Assembly: GCA_039654915.1 (NCBI GenBank)
Contig: CM077596.1
Span: 1,612,001-1,676,000 of the forward strand
Reading direction: 5' to 3'
Source of the DNA: Aquilaria yunnanensis
Lineage: Eukaryota > Streptophyta > Magnoliopsida > Malvales > Thymelaeaceae
DNA length: 64,000 nucleotides
Shown here one piece after another: positions 1-15,379 of the stretch. Each line of letters starts with the position of its first letter. The stretch's first letter is position 1. Both the position numbers and the translations under genes were made by a program. Below the pieces are notes generated by a model. It did no database searches. It was given only the letters and a program-made list of their open reading frames with translations, and was not told the DNA's origin.

Positions 1-1804
1 ATACTAAAAATTTTTAAACAATAGTTAAGCTTTTTTGTGAAGTTTATTATTTTTGGGACGGGTTAAGATTATTTGATACTTTGATATTTAGGGGGAGTCG
101 CGGTCCCGCGGAGGAAGCACGATGAGTAAATAATTGTGGAATCGGAAGAATTAATTATTAATAGCTACAGATCACCGGATTCACTGCAAAAAGTAGACCA
201 TAAAAAATTGAGCCTAGATTTGGGTTATTTATTTGACACCCAATTTGTAACGCATTTATAAATCAGATTATTTAAATAGTTATTTTCATTTTTATAATTT
301 TTCATTTAAACATTTATAAATCATATTATTTAAATAGTTATTTTTATTTTTATAATTTTTCATTTAAAATTTTTAAAATATAATACATGGTATACCGCCG
401 CATATCATTACCATTTTTGTAAAAACTAAATATTAGAATATTATTTTAATATAAAATAAATTAAATAAATTTTTATTTTTTCTCATTTTATATGTTTTCT
501 AAATTCTGTCATCATAATTTTTAAAATATAAATAAAATATATATGATAGATGATATTTTTTTTAACAAAAAACATGAAAAAATGTTATATATATAGAGCA
601 AAATAAATATTACTCAGTAAAAAAAATAATTTATTGATACAAGAGGAAAGAAAATACTTTTATAATAATAATACATTTTTTAATACAACATTGAGTTCCT
701 AGGTGGCTCAAAATGAATATTTATGTTATAATATGTATATTAATTATATTTTATTATTTTATATATTTATGATATTTTGATATAAAATAATAAAAAAAAT
801 TTCTCACACATGTTCCACAAAAAAAAAATATTACGGTACGTACATCACAATATTTACTATATACTGTAGTTTTTTTTTATAAAATATATATAAAAAATGT
901 GCGGTATGCGAAATACCACAATATATCATACGATAATATGATAAAATGTAGAAATATTAGTACTGCATATGCGGTATACTGAAGTATTTAATTTTATAAT
1001 CGCTAACAACTAATGCTAACCTGGCCCTTTAATACTAAACTCCAAACTCACACCTTCCCTAACTTGCTTTCCGACTCCAACCAACCCAACCAAACGCGTT
1101 AATGCGAAACATACAAAAATATAAATAAAACTGTCTAAACTTGTTCATCATATCTACCAGTAATATTTATGAAAAGTAAGAAAAACTTGTTAGCTTTTAA
1201 CGTTCATTCAAATATTAACGATCACAGCTTGATTAAAGTTTTAGAATTTTTTTTTTATATATTTAACAAAATACTTTATATATATATTTCAAACTACTTC
1301 AAAAATAAGAATCCATACTCTTTAGATCAGCACCACCTCACCCAATAACTATTTAAAAAGAAAAAAAAATTGGAAACACAAATGAGGATTTGCGGCCTAT
1401 GAGCAAGCGACACCCCCAATTAGTAAGTTAAATCTGCTTCTGTGCGTGGTGCACAAAGGGGAGGGCCGGAGGGGACAGGCGATACGTTTCATAAAATTAG
1501 CGGTGCAAAAACTTGAAGACCCTTCTTCTTTCTCATGGGACCGTACTTGTCAGTTGTCACTCACTAGTCACTGCTAGTGCTCGCCCAGCAGGAAGCAAAT
1601 CCATATTCGACAGCCCTCCCACAAAACCTCTCTCTTCTCCATGCCACTGTCCTTTTCTCCCTCACACTCACACCCCAATATTTTTTTTCAGGTGCACATA
1701 TGACATTTTTCTTCACTTTCTTTTTTCCCTTGACCCTGGAGAGCCCTGAAAAAATAAATTTTGGAGAGTAATATATATCTTAATTTGATTTTTTTTTTTG
1801 CGTT
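1..1804. other. AT-rich intergenic DNA, no gene seen
   Basis: No supported gene. The stretch is very AT-rich with many short homopolymer runs. At about 257-307 and 313-366 a unit of roughly 55 bp is repeated in tandem with a few mismatches. A pyrimidine-rich, more balanced segment at 1500-1760 has two overlapping short ORFs, but they show no recognisable domain and no splice partners. Confidence 0.6.
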
Positions 1805-2111
1805 CAATTTAGACTGTATAATAAATATATTGCACTCATTTCATCTTTACAGCATTTGGGTGAATTTTTTGCTTTAATTTTGTAGTTTCATGCTGCATTA
1901 TCAATAATTAATCCATCAATTAATCTCCAAACAAGAATATATATTTTATTTAAAATATTATATATTCATTTATATGATTATATATGATATCTATATAGAA
2001 CTAACGTTCTCTTAACAAAATTATAAATAACGCCACACATGTTCTAGGCGATTTACATGGCAAACAGGGTTCTTTTTCTTTTTTATAGGGTACCATGTAT
2101 GCATGCATGTA

Positions 2112-2955
2112 TAAGAGTAGAAATGAATTGAGCCCTTATCGAACTATGGCTAAAAATAAGCCGTGGAGAGTTGAGTAGTAAGCTGATTATATTTAACTTA
2201 AAATATCTATTGAGTTTGGTGTTTTATTAATATTTTGATTGAAAAGAATATGAATGAACTGTGAACAAGTTTTTAATTAATTGAGTTCAAGCTGTTTGCT
2301 TAAATTAAAGGGAAAAAACTAAAATCAAGTCAAGTTAAGCCTAGTAATAGGTAAATTAGGTTTAGTTTGAATTTCATGTCGAGCTTTGAATTTTTTTTAT
2401 GCTTGGCTCGATAACAGTTTTAATGAGTCATGAATGAGCTGTAGACGGAGTTGAATTTAAAATGACCTCAAATTTTTTGTTCATTTTTTGCTCCTACATT
2501 GAATAATTTAAGCTTGAGCTCAATTTTTTGTTATTGAACCAAGCTTAATGAGCCTCAAGCCCAAATTTAAACTACAGTTTATGTTCAAATTCTTAATGAA
2601 TCAAGCTCAAGCATGATACTGCTTGGCTCAAGCTCTTTTTGACCCTAATATAATATTAATGTAATATAATTAATTTAATAAAATAAATAACATCATAATT
2701 CCTAACATCCTAGTTGAGCTCTTATCAAGCCAAACAAAACCTCAACAGAGCTTAAATCAAGCTCCACCATCTAAGTCGAGTTTTGAGCCTATCAAACTAC
2801 TAAGCTGAGTCTGAGCCTTTTTAAGCCAAGCTTTGAACTCCCTTTAATTATTAAGCTCATTAAACTCGAGTTCAAGCTCGAATTGAGCTAATTTTTAATG
2901 AGTAGAGCTGCAAGCATTTGGTATTTGGACTCGGGTAGATTCGTTTTCACCCCTA
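2112..2955. mobile_element. hAT-type non-autonomous element (copy 1 of the duplication)
   Basis: The ends read TAAGAGTAGAAATG on the left and, inverted, TAGGGGTGAAAACG on the right, a typical short hAT terminal repeat. The flanks are TGCATGTA (2104-2111) and TGCATGTT (2956-2963), an 8-bp target duplication with one mismatch. The interior is full of AAGCTC/GAGCTT-type words on both strands and has no transposase. The element pre-dates the tandem duplication, because its right part also occurs in the second copy. Confidence 0.75.
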
Positions 2956-3713
2956 TGCATGTTAATATAAACGTCACTTATGTATGCATATGAAATTTTC
3001 ATCGGCTAAATATATTTTTTGGAAGAGATAGGCCCTTGTATCATATTCTTTTTTTTTTTAACTAAAAAAATATTATAATATGATAAACTAATATACGTTT
3101 TAATGAAATTATAATAAAAAGATATTTTACCTATATTATGACTAAACTCCAAACTTCAAGATTAAAGATTGTCATGACTTAGTAAGTTGGGTTAAACAGT
3201 TAAACGAAGGCATATTTTATGGCCTGTAAATAATTCTACCCTCCGCAGTCCCATTATTTATTCACTTAAGGTCCAAGTTTGATGAGCAACTCCAAAAGAT
3301 CAGAGCAAGGGAGAGAGGTCCTTTCACAAAAATGTTATAATGATTTGACTAATTACGCGAGAGAGAGGCCCTTTCAATGTAGACCGTCTAATAAAAATAT
3401 TGCACTCCTTTCATCTTTACAGCATTTTGGTGAATTTTTTACTTAAATTTTTGTAGTTTCATGCTGCATTATCAATAATTAATCCATCAATCTCCAAACA
3501 AGAATATATATTTTATTTAAAATATTATATATTTCATTTAATGATTATATATGATATCTATAAAGAACTAACGTTCTCTTAAAATTGTAATTAATCTTCT
3601 TTCAATTTCTTATTCCTTTTGCACATTAAACAAAATTATAAATAGCGCCACACATGTTCTAGGCGATTTACATGGCAAATAGGGTTCTTTTTTTCTTTTT
3701 AATAGGGTACTAT

Positions 3714-4400
3714 GTGAACAAGTTTTTAATTAATTAAGTTTGAGCCATTTTCTTAAATTAAAGAAAAAAAAATCAAGTTGAGTCAAGCCTAGTAATAGGT
3801 AAATTAGGTTTAGTTTGAATTTTGTATCGAGCTTTAAATTTTTTTCATACTTGGCTCGATAACAGTTTGAATGAGTCATGAATGAGCTATAGATAGAGTC
3901 TAATTTGAAATGAACTCAAGTTTTTTGTTCATTCTTTTGCTCCCATATTGAATAATTCAAGCTCAAGCTCGATTTTTTGTTATTGAACTGAGCTTAATAA
4001 GCCTCAAGCCCAAATTCAAACTACAGGTTATGTTCAAATTCTTAACGAATCAAGCTCAAGCATGATATTACTGGGCTCAGACTCTTATCGACCCTAATAT
4101 AATATTAATCTAATATAATTAATTTAATAAAATAAATAATATCATAATTCCTAAAATCTTACTTGACCTCTTACCAAGCCAAACAGAACCTCAACAAAGC
4201 TTAAATCAAGCCTTATCATCTAAGTCAAGCTTTGAGTCTATCAAATTAATAAGCTGAGTCTAGGCCTTTTTAAGCCTAGCTTTGAGCCCCCTTTATTAAG
4301 CTCATGAAACTTGAGTTTAAGTTCAAATTGAGCTAGTCCTTAACGAGTTGAGCTGTAAGTATTTAGTATTTGGACTCGGGTAGACTCGTTTTAACTCTTA
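3714..4400. mobile_element. Truncated hAT remnant (copy 2 of the duplication)
   Basis: This matches the right-hand part of the 2112-2955 element, including its right end near 4395-4400. The left terminus and about 140-170 bp of adjoining sequence are deleted. It is a passive copy produced by the tandem duplication, not an independent insertion. Confidence 0.7.
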
Positions 4401-4832
4401 TGCATGTGTGTTTTTTGTAATACAACAACAACAATGTTAATATAAACGTCACTGATGTATGCATATGAAATTTTCATTGGCTAAATATATATTTTATGCA
4501 AGAGATAGGCCCTTGTATCATTTTCTTTTTGTTTTAAACTAAAAAAATATTATAATATGATAAACTAATATACATTTTAATGAAATTATAATAAAAAGGA
4601 GATTTTACCTATATTATGACTAAACTCCAAACTTCAAGATTAAAGATTGTCATGACTTACTAAGTTGGGTTAAACAGTTAACGGAGGCACATTTTATGGC
4701 CTCTAAATAATTCTACCCTCCGCAGTCCCATTATTTATTTACTTAAGGTCAAAGTTTGATGAGCAACTCCAAAAGGGGGCACAAGAGAGAGAGGCCCTTT
4801 CACAACAATGTTATAATGATTTGACTAATTAC

Positions 4833-6318
4833 CATAATTAAAAAGAATGGTATATATTACCAAATGCCAGCCAATGGGAATTCTTCTTAATTTGCTCTTC
4901 AATACTAAATCCCACATGCATGTCACTGATTTATGGTAGCCTCTTATCTACTCTGAATTGTATCACCATCTGTCTCATCCAAACACCCTCCTGGGCGGGC
5001 AATCGTGATCCACACAGATTTGAGGGCCATGTCATGTGGTACTAGATTCAACCACAAAACTGTTATCAGGTTATTTAACCGCACCAAATTGAACCTAAAA
5101 AAAAGACAAGGACACCTCCCAAAACCCTAGAACTCAACAAGGAAACAAGGAAACATCACAAAAGATGAGTGAAAGAATCAAATGTGAAGCGAAAATGATC
5201 GATGCGAACGTGAATTAATTCGCCAACCACAATAATCTCATCGATAAAGCAGACTTCAATGTCTTGTCCGAATAACGTAGAGCACTTCAGTTTGTTTAAC
5301 CGACTTGGAAGAACGCAAGTCGTAAACTATAGAAGGAAAAGACTTCTCAAAAAATAATTGAAAAAAAAGAAAACAATAAAAGAGATAAGGCGCTGCCATC
5401 CCCATCATTGGATGGATGGTTATGGAACTTTGCCTAATAATAATGGATTATCACTCAGTAAATTTGTTGCATATTGTTGCATGATAAAGAAAACAATAAT
5501 AGTTTTTCGGTATATGGGAGAGAGACCAAAAAGGAAAGTGAAGAATTGAATTTTAAACCTATTAATAAAAACAATAAGTCTTAACTAGCAGGTCAAGTCT
5601 TTTTAACACTGGTCTTATTGCCTGATTGAAAACCACCAGGCCAGGTGGTCAAGTAGGGTTTGAATCTTGACTTTCACGCAAACCTTTACATATATGATTC
5701 CTAATGATACCTATATGCAGAGCATTGGACCCCCAATAACTCATTATGAGCCTTTAGGCCCACATAGACAAATAAGATCCAATGGTATCTCAAGTTCTGT
5801 TACCTCCTTGTCCTATTCCCAGAAACACTTGTCTCTAAAACAATAAGTTTAATTTATTAGGTTCCACAATGGTAGTTGTCCCTTAATTCCAATAGCTAAT
5901 ATTACGGAGGGCACCCCTCCAAAGGCCTATAAAAGGGGTATCATATTCATTTTATGAAGTATAAATGACCACACCACTTAAGCTTTCTTTCACCTTAAAA
6001 ATCTTATTTATTTGGTGTCAAACTATATTTTGGCAAACACCCACACCTGCCCTTTCTTGATGCTCGTGGCTAAAGGCTCCCTAGTTCTGAGACCAAATCT
6101 TAAGGTTCTTCCATCATGAATTCCAAACCTTGGATGTTAATCTATGCAAAAATCCATGCCAATAATCTTGTTTCATAATATCTTTACTGTTGGAAAACAA
6201 AACTTCTACTATCTTCGCCCCAATTTCTTCAACCCATAAACTATTCACAATCATTAATCTAGAAATTTTTCCTTTGATATTTTAATATAAAACTATAAAA
6301 TTTAGATTCTCCAAATAA
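4833..6318. other. Intergenic DNA, no gene seen
   Basis: I see no supported gene, RNA or complete element here. A 63-codon ORF at 5358-5549 is lysine-rich at its start because of A-runs and has no recognisable domain. Confidence 0.5.
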
Positions 6319-6321
6319 TAA

Positions 6322-8144
6322 CACTACTAAAAAACATGCATTTTTCAACGGCTTATCTGTTGGAAATTTGCAACACGAAGAACTGTTGGAAAACAAGGAG
6401 ACTAATTTCCAATGGCCATTACATTGGAAAATTTTGAACACCTTAGTCCATTGAAAATTTCTAACGCATTGAGCAGTTAGAAAGTTTCTAACAAGCAAGC
6501 TATTAGAAATTTCAAATTTTCAACTTTCCACTGCTAGGCTGTTGGAAATTCCAACACAAAAAGCCGTTGGAAAAAAATAGATATTCAGCCTCACTATATA
6601 TATTAAAATCATAATTTTTAATGTATTAGGGATATATAAAAATATTTATATAATAATAATAATAATATATCATGTATAATAATAATAATAATAATAATAC
6701 ATATACATATAAGTATACATAATAATATATGATATATATATATCCTGTACACACACACATACATACATATATTTATTTATACATATACATAATAATATAT
6801 ACATATATTTTTATATCATACCCATACATCATACATAAAAGCCCATAAAAACCCTAACTATCCCCTATAAAAACCCTAACCTCATCTCCTCCCTAACCCA
6901 CTACTGGCTCTCATCTCTTTTCTCCTTCTCATCCCTCATTTCTTATCCTTTACACTCTCATCTTTTCTTCTTCATTTTCCCCCACTCTCTAGCCATCCAT
7001 CCTATCCTTTGTTTATCAATGTTCTCTTCTCCGTTTTTCATCCGCCTATAGTCGACTCGCTCCACAACCGCCGTCGCCCCCTTCCATAGCCACCTCGCCA
7101 TTTGTGGTTCCTTGGTCTCCTCGGCTTTCGTGGTTCCTTTGTCTCCTTGGTATTTGTGGTTTCTTGTTGTTCTTCGGTGTTCATGCACGTTCATCGACAT
7201 TCTTCCCTGAGTGTTTTTGTTTAAAGTTTCAATATTGTAAAGTTTAATTGGCCCAAATCAAATAGAATTTTTCATTTTGGTGCAGATCTAATCAATTTCT
7301 GTCATGTCTCAGGCTATCTCTTCATCCCTTTCCTTTGTCGTCACATCTTATCCCTCTCCCTCAAAGTCTGCATCTTCTTGGTCATGGTGTCCGTTGCTCC
7401 CCTTTGCCGTTCCTCACCCCACTCGACCTCGATCCTCTGCACTATCTATCTTCCTTGGCATTTATGTTTCCAATCTCCATCGCTCCTCTCTTCTCCAGAT
7501 TTGATTTGTGAAATTTGTGAAATTGTCAATTATTGTGAAATTTTTGTAAATATATTTTTGGTTTTGTGATTTTTGTGAATTGTTCTTAATTTTTGTGATT
7601 TTTGTAAATATATTTTTGTGAGTATTGTAAATATTTTTGTGATCTTGTAACTTTGTGAATATTCATGTTTTTTAGTTTTGTGAATTTTTTGATTTTCTGT
7701 AAATAAAAAATATAATTTTTTGGTTCTAATTTTTTTATGACATAAAATACAATTTTTTTAAATATAAACTAAAAAATATATTTTTTGTAAATATAAAATA
7801 TAATTTTAGTAATATATAAAATATACTATCAGGAGTTATATATATATTTTTTATGTTTTTAAAAAAAATTTCAATGGCTTGACAATTAGAAATTTACATC
7901 AACCTTATTGTTGATATATTTACAACGGCCTAGCAGTTGGAATTTTCTAACGGTCTTGCCCTTGCAAAAATGCTCAACTATTAGAAATATTTCTCCGAGG
8001 TTAGGCCGTTGGAAATTTACAATGACTCATGACCCCTGGACCGTTGGAAAATTTGTTTCCAACTAGCCAATTTTCAACTGCCTCACGTTAGGAAACTAGT
8101 TTTTCTAATGCAAGGCCGTTGGAAAAATGAGTTTTTTACTGGTG
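6322..8144. mobile_element. Non-autonomous CACTA (En/Spm) element
   Basis: The left end is CACTACTAAAAAAC and the right end, inverted, is CACCAGTAAAAAAC; the similarity extends about 30 bp inwards to GGC. The flanking TAA trinucleotides (6319-6321 and 8145-8147) are the 3-bp target duplication expected for CACTA elements. Degenerate copies of a CCGTTGGAAA-like word occur on both strands in 6340-6575 and 7870-8130, as expected for subterminal transposase-binding repeats. The interior has an ATA/AAT microsatellite region (6640-6800) and a C/T-rich stretch (6830-7480) with only short ORFs. No transposase is present. Confidence 0.85.
6651..6700. repeat. (AAT)n microsatellite inside the CACTA element
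   Basis: There are two runs of AAT/TAA trinucleotides separated by a TATCATGTAT spacer, within a longer ATA-rich stretch up to about 6800. Confidence 0.7.
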
Positions 8145-8147
8145 TAA

Positions 8148-10300
8148 AAATAGAAAAATATTGCCACTAATCTTGATTTGATCTAGTAATTTTGCCATCA
8201 ATTATTTTTTTATGCAAAATTGTCATAAATAATATTTATTGAGTGCAATCTCGCTACCAACCATTAAATTGACTATGGGCAAACATGAAAAATGACAAAA
8301 ATCCAAGTTCTAGTTCTAAGTTTTTTTTACCTGAAATCCTTTTAACTCCTTAATTTTTTGAAAATTTTATCATCCTATTTACCACATCTTTTGGGTAAGT
8401 TCTTTAGCTAGCTTGACTACTATTGTAAGGGACCTTGACTTACCCCTATGTGGGGCCAACCCAGGATCATTAATTTAATTAGAATTTAATGGTCATGCTC
8501 TTAGTTGCAGTTAGTTAAGTCAATGCTTGTATGATTTAAAACTCACATGCCACTGGCTTGTTATCCTAGCACATGCATCATGCAAGTCTAACTTCGGTAA
8601 TTTTAATTTGCAAATAAACCAAACTTTCAAATACTTGCCATGGCATGGTGAAGAAAATAAACTAAAAACTAGGCACCAAAGTTATAAAATAATTTTACTT
8701 AAACTTCAAACATCAACTTTATGTACATCCAAAAGCAATGACCAGTATATATACACACCAAAAGTTCAAACAAAATAGTCCATACTATAGGCCATTTGGT
8801 ACATGAATACAACATAGATATAAGACCTTGTTTGAGATCTCAAAATGAAAATCTTTTAAGATGAGAACTTGACTTCCTTGTGCACTTTAGCCTACAACTT
8901 TTATGACCATGATTGAACACTTAGTTAGCATATAAAATAGCTAACCAAATAGCTTAGAATCATAATGATTCAAATTTAATCAATATCTGCAAACAAACTT
9001 TCTTAGCAACCCTCTCATTGGGTGCTAGGATCCACACAAGCAAAATTTGCGCAATGTCACACTTAGATGAGTCATGAGAATATGATAATTTTCAATAAGA
9101 GATTAATACATGTAAATTAAATCTTCAGGACACAATTATATACATAATAATATATAATGCTTTTTTATGTGAGCTCAAAACATCTTGAGGTCTCAACTAA
9201 TGGCCAATAGTTAAGTCCTATAGTGGGGACCCATCCTTATCCTAGTCCTTAAGCCCTATAGTGGGGACTCATCCTTATCCTAGCCCTAATCTTATAAGAA
9301 TTTAATCTTGTCCTGGTTAGCCTAGCTGACCACCTTATTTCCCTTATCACATTGCACAAGACTATAGTCCAACTTACTAAGTTACGTAGCTTAGTTATGA
9401 AGCCTTTGTGGCTTAAAAACTTATTGTGGGTACTTAGCACCCTATGCTCTCTTAAGGTACCAACAATTTCCTTGGTCCTTAAACTATCACTTAACCATCT
9501 CTTAACTCCTTAACAAATACATTTTTATAGTTTTATGAGTGGTTTTAAAACTCAATCAAAGGTTCAAAACATCTTAGAATGGTCCGAGCTTCAAAATCGA
9601 GGCATTGGTGTTTCCTTGAGATAAATCTAACTTAAGGCTAAAGATATAATGGTGCCACATTGCTAGCGACCAAAACTCTTGGATCCTTGAACAAGTTCCC
9701 TGCACTACATCATCGGTGACACATCAGCAACACTCGTTCTATAGCTCCCCCATTTTCACACATTAATGCCAGTTTTGTTTCATTTTGCCTTTAAACTTGA
9801 TCTATTCACACAACAACTAACTCCCATACTTTTGTACATATTAAAGCACACACACATGCATCAATTAAATACTTAGGAAAACAAAAATCCCTTATCAATC
9901 ACAAGATCATAAGCCTCAAACTTTCTATGCACACATAACACCAAATCTTTGCAAATCAATATAACCCTGGTTTTAGCCTAGCAAAATGAATTATCCAAGC
10001 ATAAAACATATGAAATATGATCATATTATGAGCAAAACACTTGTAAACTTTATCCGTGTGCTCTTACCCCCTTTGTGAAATGCAACTTACACCACTTGAA
10101 CCATTCCAGCACAATTATTCTTGTAGCTTGCAATTCAACATTCACAAGCCAAATTTAAGCTTAGGGATCAATCATACAACACACCTAAGCCTTCATTCAC
10201 TTAGCAAAATATTAAACCTCAATTCAAATCCAAGATTTGAAGCTTACCAAAAGGGAAAACATGATTACTTGCTTCCTTAAGCTCAAACAAGCTTGTGGCT
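8148..10300. other. Intergenic, repeat-like DNA without a gene
   Basis: No supported gene. The texture (long AT-rich non-coding sequence with scattered GGGG-ACC words) resembles decayed LTR-retrotransposon sequence, but I could not identify LTR borders, a primer site or protein domains. A unit of about 45 bp is tandemly duplicated at roughly 9210-9288: the phrase CCTATAGTGGGGAC occurs twice, followed each time by CATCCTTATCCTAG. Confidence 0.4.
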
Positions 10301-10308
10301 TCAAGAAA

Positions 10309-10735
10309 TAGGGATGTCAACGGGCTAGGTTAGGACTAGGTTTAGCTAATCCCAACCCCTCCCCTCAAGTAATCTCAACCCACCTACCAATGGGGCAAGT
10401 AATACCCACCAACCTTTTTTAAGGTATATGTTTGATTTTTTAAGACTTTTTTTTATATATTTACATATATTTTCAAAAGAATGTGTATATTCACAATTAA
10501 TTAATAATTAAAAAATCATAAACTAAAATAATATAAGGTAATTTATGTTAGATTATAATTTTATTTTTGAAATAAAATCATATTTTGAATATAAATATAC
10601 TAATTTAAGAAGGGTGTGGGTATGGTCAGGTAGGATAGGTTAAACCTATACCCTCTCCATGGCTTTGAAGGTAGGGTCGGGTTCATATTTGGGTAGTTGG
10701 GTTTGGGAAAGGTAGAGTATTTTTTGACATCCTTA
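10309..10735. mobile_element. hAT-type MITE, 427 bp
   Basis: The termini are TAGGGATGTCAA on the left and TTGACATCCTTA on the right, inverted near-copies. The flanking octamers TCAAGAAA (10301-10308) and TCTAAAAA (10736-10743) agree at 6 of 8 positions, so the target duplication is aged. The ends match the element at 32209-32834, so the two are probably the same family. There is no coding capacity. Confidence 0.7.
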
Positions 10736-10743
10736 TCTAAAAA

Positions 10744-12120
10744 TTACCCATTTTAGCTTCAATTTTACAAGAAATGGATTGAAAAGAGATTTGAGTCTTA
10801 AGGCTTGGCTGCTGCGTTGAAGGGGAAGATAAATGAGTAGGAAATCTTTCTTGCTCCTTATCCTCTCCATAATCCCCTTAGATGCCCCCATCTTTCTTAA
10901 TTGTGCTAATTAGGTCCCTAGGCCTTCCAAAGCCTTTTTGTTCCACTTCACCAATGTAATTCGAACTAGGAACTATAAGTATTCTTCAAAATCTTTAATT
11001 ATATGGTTCAAACACATTCATGTATTAAATTATGGGTCTTCTTGGAAAATTTACTATTTTGCCCATTGTAACAAAACTTTGCTCAAAAGATCATATCACC
11101 AATTCAACACTACATCAATTCACTAATTGAATTACTTAGTATGCAAATAAAATTCCTAAGCTTAAAAATTAAGCTTGCCTTACACACTTTGCCCTTGGTC
11201 TAGGAGAGCCTTAACAACTATTTCCAGCATTTTTTTCATTCTATTGCACCTACCATCAATTATCCTTCTGTCGAAAGCTTCATTTGTTGTGATCTTTACT
11301 GCTTTCATTATCACTTCGAGTCTCATCTTCGAACCTCTGATTTTATACCTAACCACAAAGTTAAACAAAAGGAAAATCGTTTTCTTGAAACTATTTGCTC
11401 ATCTTAAGGTGAAGAGCAAACCCGATTAAAGCCCTGAACCAATTGGGGATTTTGAACCCGATATCCATCTTATTGATGTACAAGGGCGAAAAGCATGCTA
11501 GTGATGGCAACAACAGTGGGCATGCAGGGGAGGCGAAGCCAGCGACGAGTGACTGAAGCCCAAAGGATATGAGCCGAATTTGCATAAGGGAGTCCTTAGC
11601 CCATGCAAGGTCATACCCACTGGAGAAGTTGACCAAAATAGTAGATTTGCAAAGTTGGTTAGCTAGGAGCTAAGGATCAAATTTTCAAGGGTTAGTTTAA
11701 AAGTTTTGGCAACTTTCTCACTTTACTAGTTGTTCATTAGTGTTGACATCTTGCTGGTATGACATGAAATGTTTTCATTTTAGAGAAAATATTCTTACAA
11801 TTAGACATTAGTTGGCTATTTCATTCTTGTTTTGCAACTTCAATGGCAAATTTGCTTACATACTTTAATATTAATGAAAAATTTGACAAAAAAATATTAG
11901 TGGTGAAATTGCCCGTTCAAACAAATATTAGTGACAAATTCGTCTATTTTTCTAATCCAAATTCAAATGTATCGTAAGAATGGCATGATTTCAAATTTCA
12001 CCGCCCGCGCCGAAAGCCAAACTAAGAAGCTTCGGCTACGAAAATCCAAACCCCCCAAACAAAACAAAACAAAAACAAAACCCACCAATCGCAAATCAAG
12101 AAGCTCGCTGGAATTGAGAG
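10744..12120. other. Intergenic DNA upstream of the E2 gene
   Basis: Nothing coding is supported. Overlapping ORFs on both strands at 11175-11636 have no recognisable motif. The last ~120 bp before 12121, rich in AAAC, should contain the 5' untranslated region of the following gene. No clear TATA box was found. Confidence 0.4.
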
Positions 12121-14710
<2,590 letters not shown>

Positions 14711-15379
14711 TGCTAAATGGTTTCTACCAAGCGGCTCTTCCGTGAGCTTCCATACAGTAATTTGCTCTACCATTCTCTTGGCAAACATGCTCACGAGTTG
14801 TACTTCTGTTTAGTGTTTTGTCCAACCTTGTATATGTGTAGACTCTTACTACGTGACTTTGTCCAAATGGCTGGTTTTGCTTGCTTGTTTTGTTGTAGAT
14901 TGCATCTGTGGTCAGGAAGTTATGTCAACTAAATCGTTGCTTGTTTCCAAAAGCTTTTGTGATTAGTACTATTAGGTATTTTAGCAAACTATTCATCGTT
15001 TTAAAGTTATAGAAATATACATATGATTTAACTGATATAAAATTTTTAAAAATAAAACCGGACGATTTAGTTGTAAATTTATTGGAATTACTAATTAAAC
15101 TGCAAATATGAGACCATTAATTGTAGTTTATACAGGAAGTGAAAGTGAAATCCAAGGCCTAGATTCTATGGGCTAGATCCGACCCAAAGGTAAACAAGGC
15201 CCAAAAAACTGTGCAGCACCGCCAGGAAACCACCATATCACCAATACCAACGATTCCAGTGGTTAGGGCCAGCGACAGATAGAGACGGAGAAAGACGGTT
15301 TTCGTGTGGCTTAGCCTTGAAGGACCTCTCGACTCTTGTGGGTGGAGACAGAGCGATCCAGAAGCAGGTAGGGCCGAAA
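14711..15379. other. 3' UTR of the E2 gene and spacer/5' region of the next gene
   Basis: The first 200-250 bp are probably the 3' untranslated region of the E2 gene. From about 15170 to 15379 the sequence becomes GC-richer and leads into the next gene, so it probably holds its promoter and 5' UTR. The two genes are tandem on the same strand with about 670 bp between their coding parts. Confidence 0.5.

Larger units (their letters stand above)
1805..4832. repeat. Tandem direct duplication of a ~1.5 kb unit
   Basis: Copy 1 (1805-3356) and copy 2 (3375-4832) align along almost their whole length. They begin at the shared block around 1811 and 3381 and end at the shared block before 3356 and 4832. 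Copy 1 has about 170 bp near 2100-2255 that copy 2 lacks. Copy 2 has about 40 bp near 3580-3630 and a short CAA-rich insert near 4410-4430 that copy 1 lacks. The 18 bp between the copies (3357-3374) resemble the tail of the unit near 4788-4803, so the junction looks like unequal exchange with a small filler. No coding content. Confidence 0.85.

Noticed and set aside
8427..11650. Large Ty3/gypsy LTR or solo LTR
   Set aside because: The texture is suggestive, but I found no TG...CA borders, target duplication, primer site or protein domain, so I left it as unresolved.
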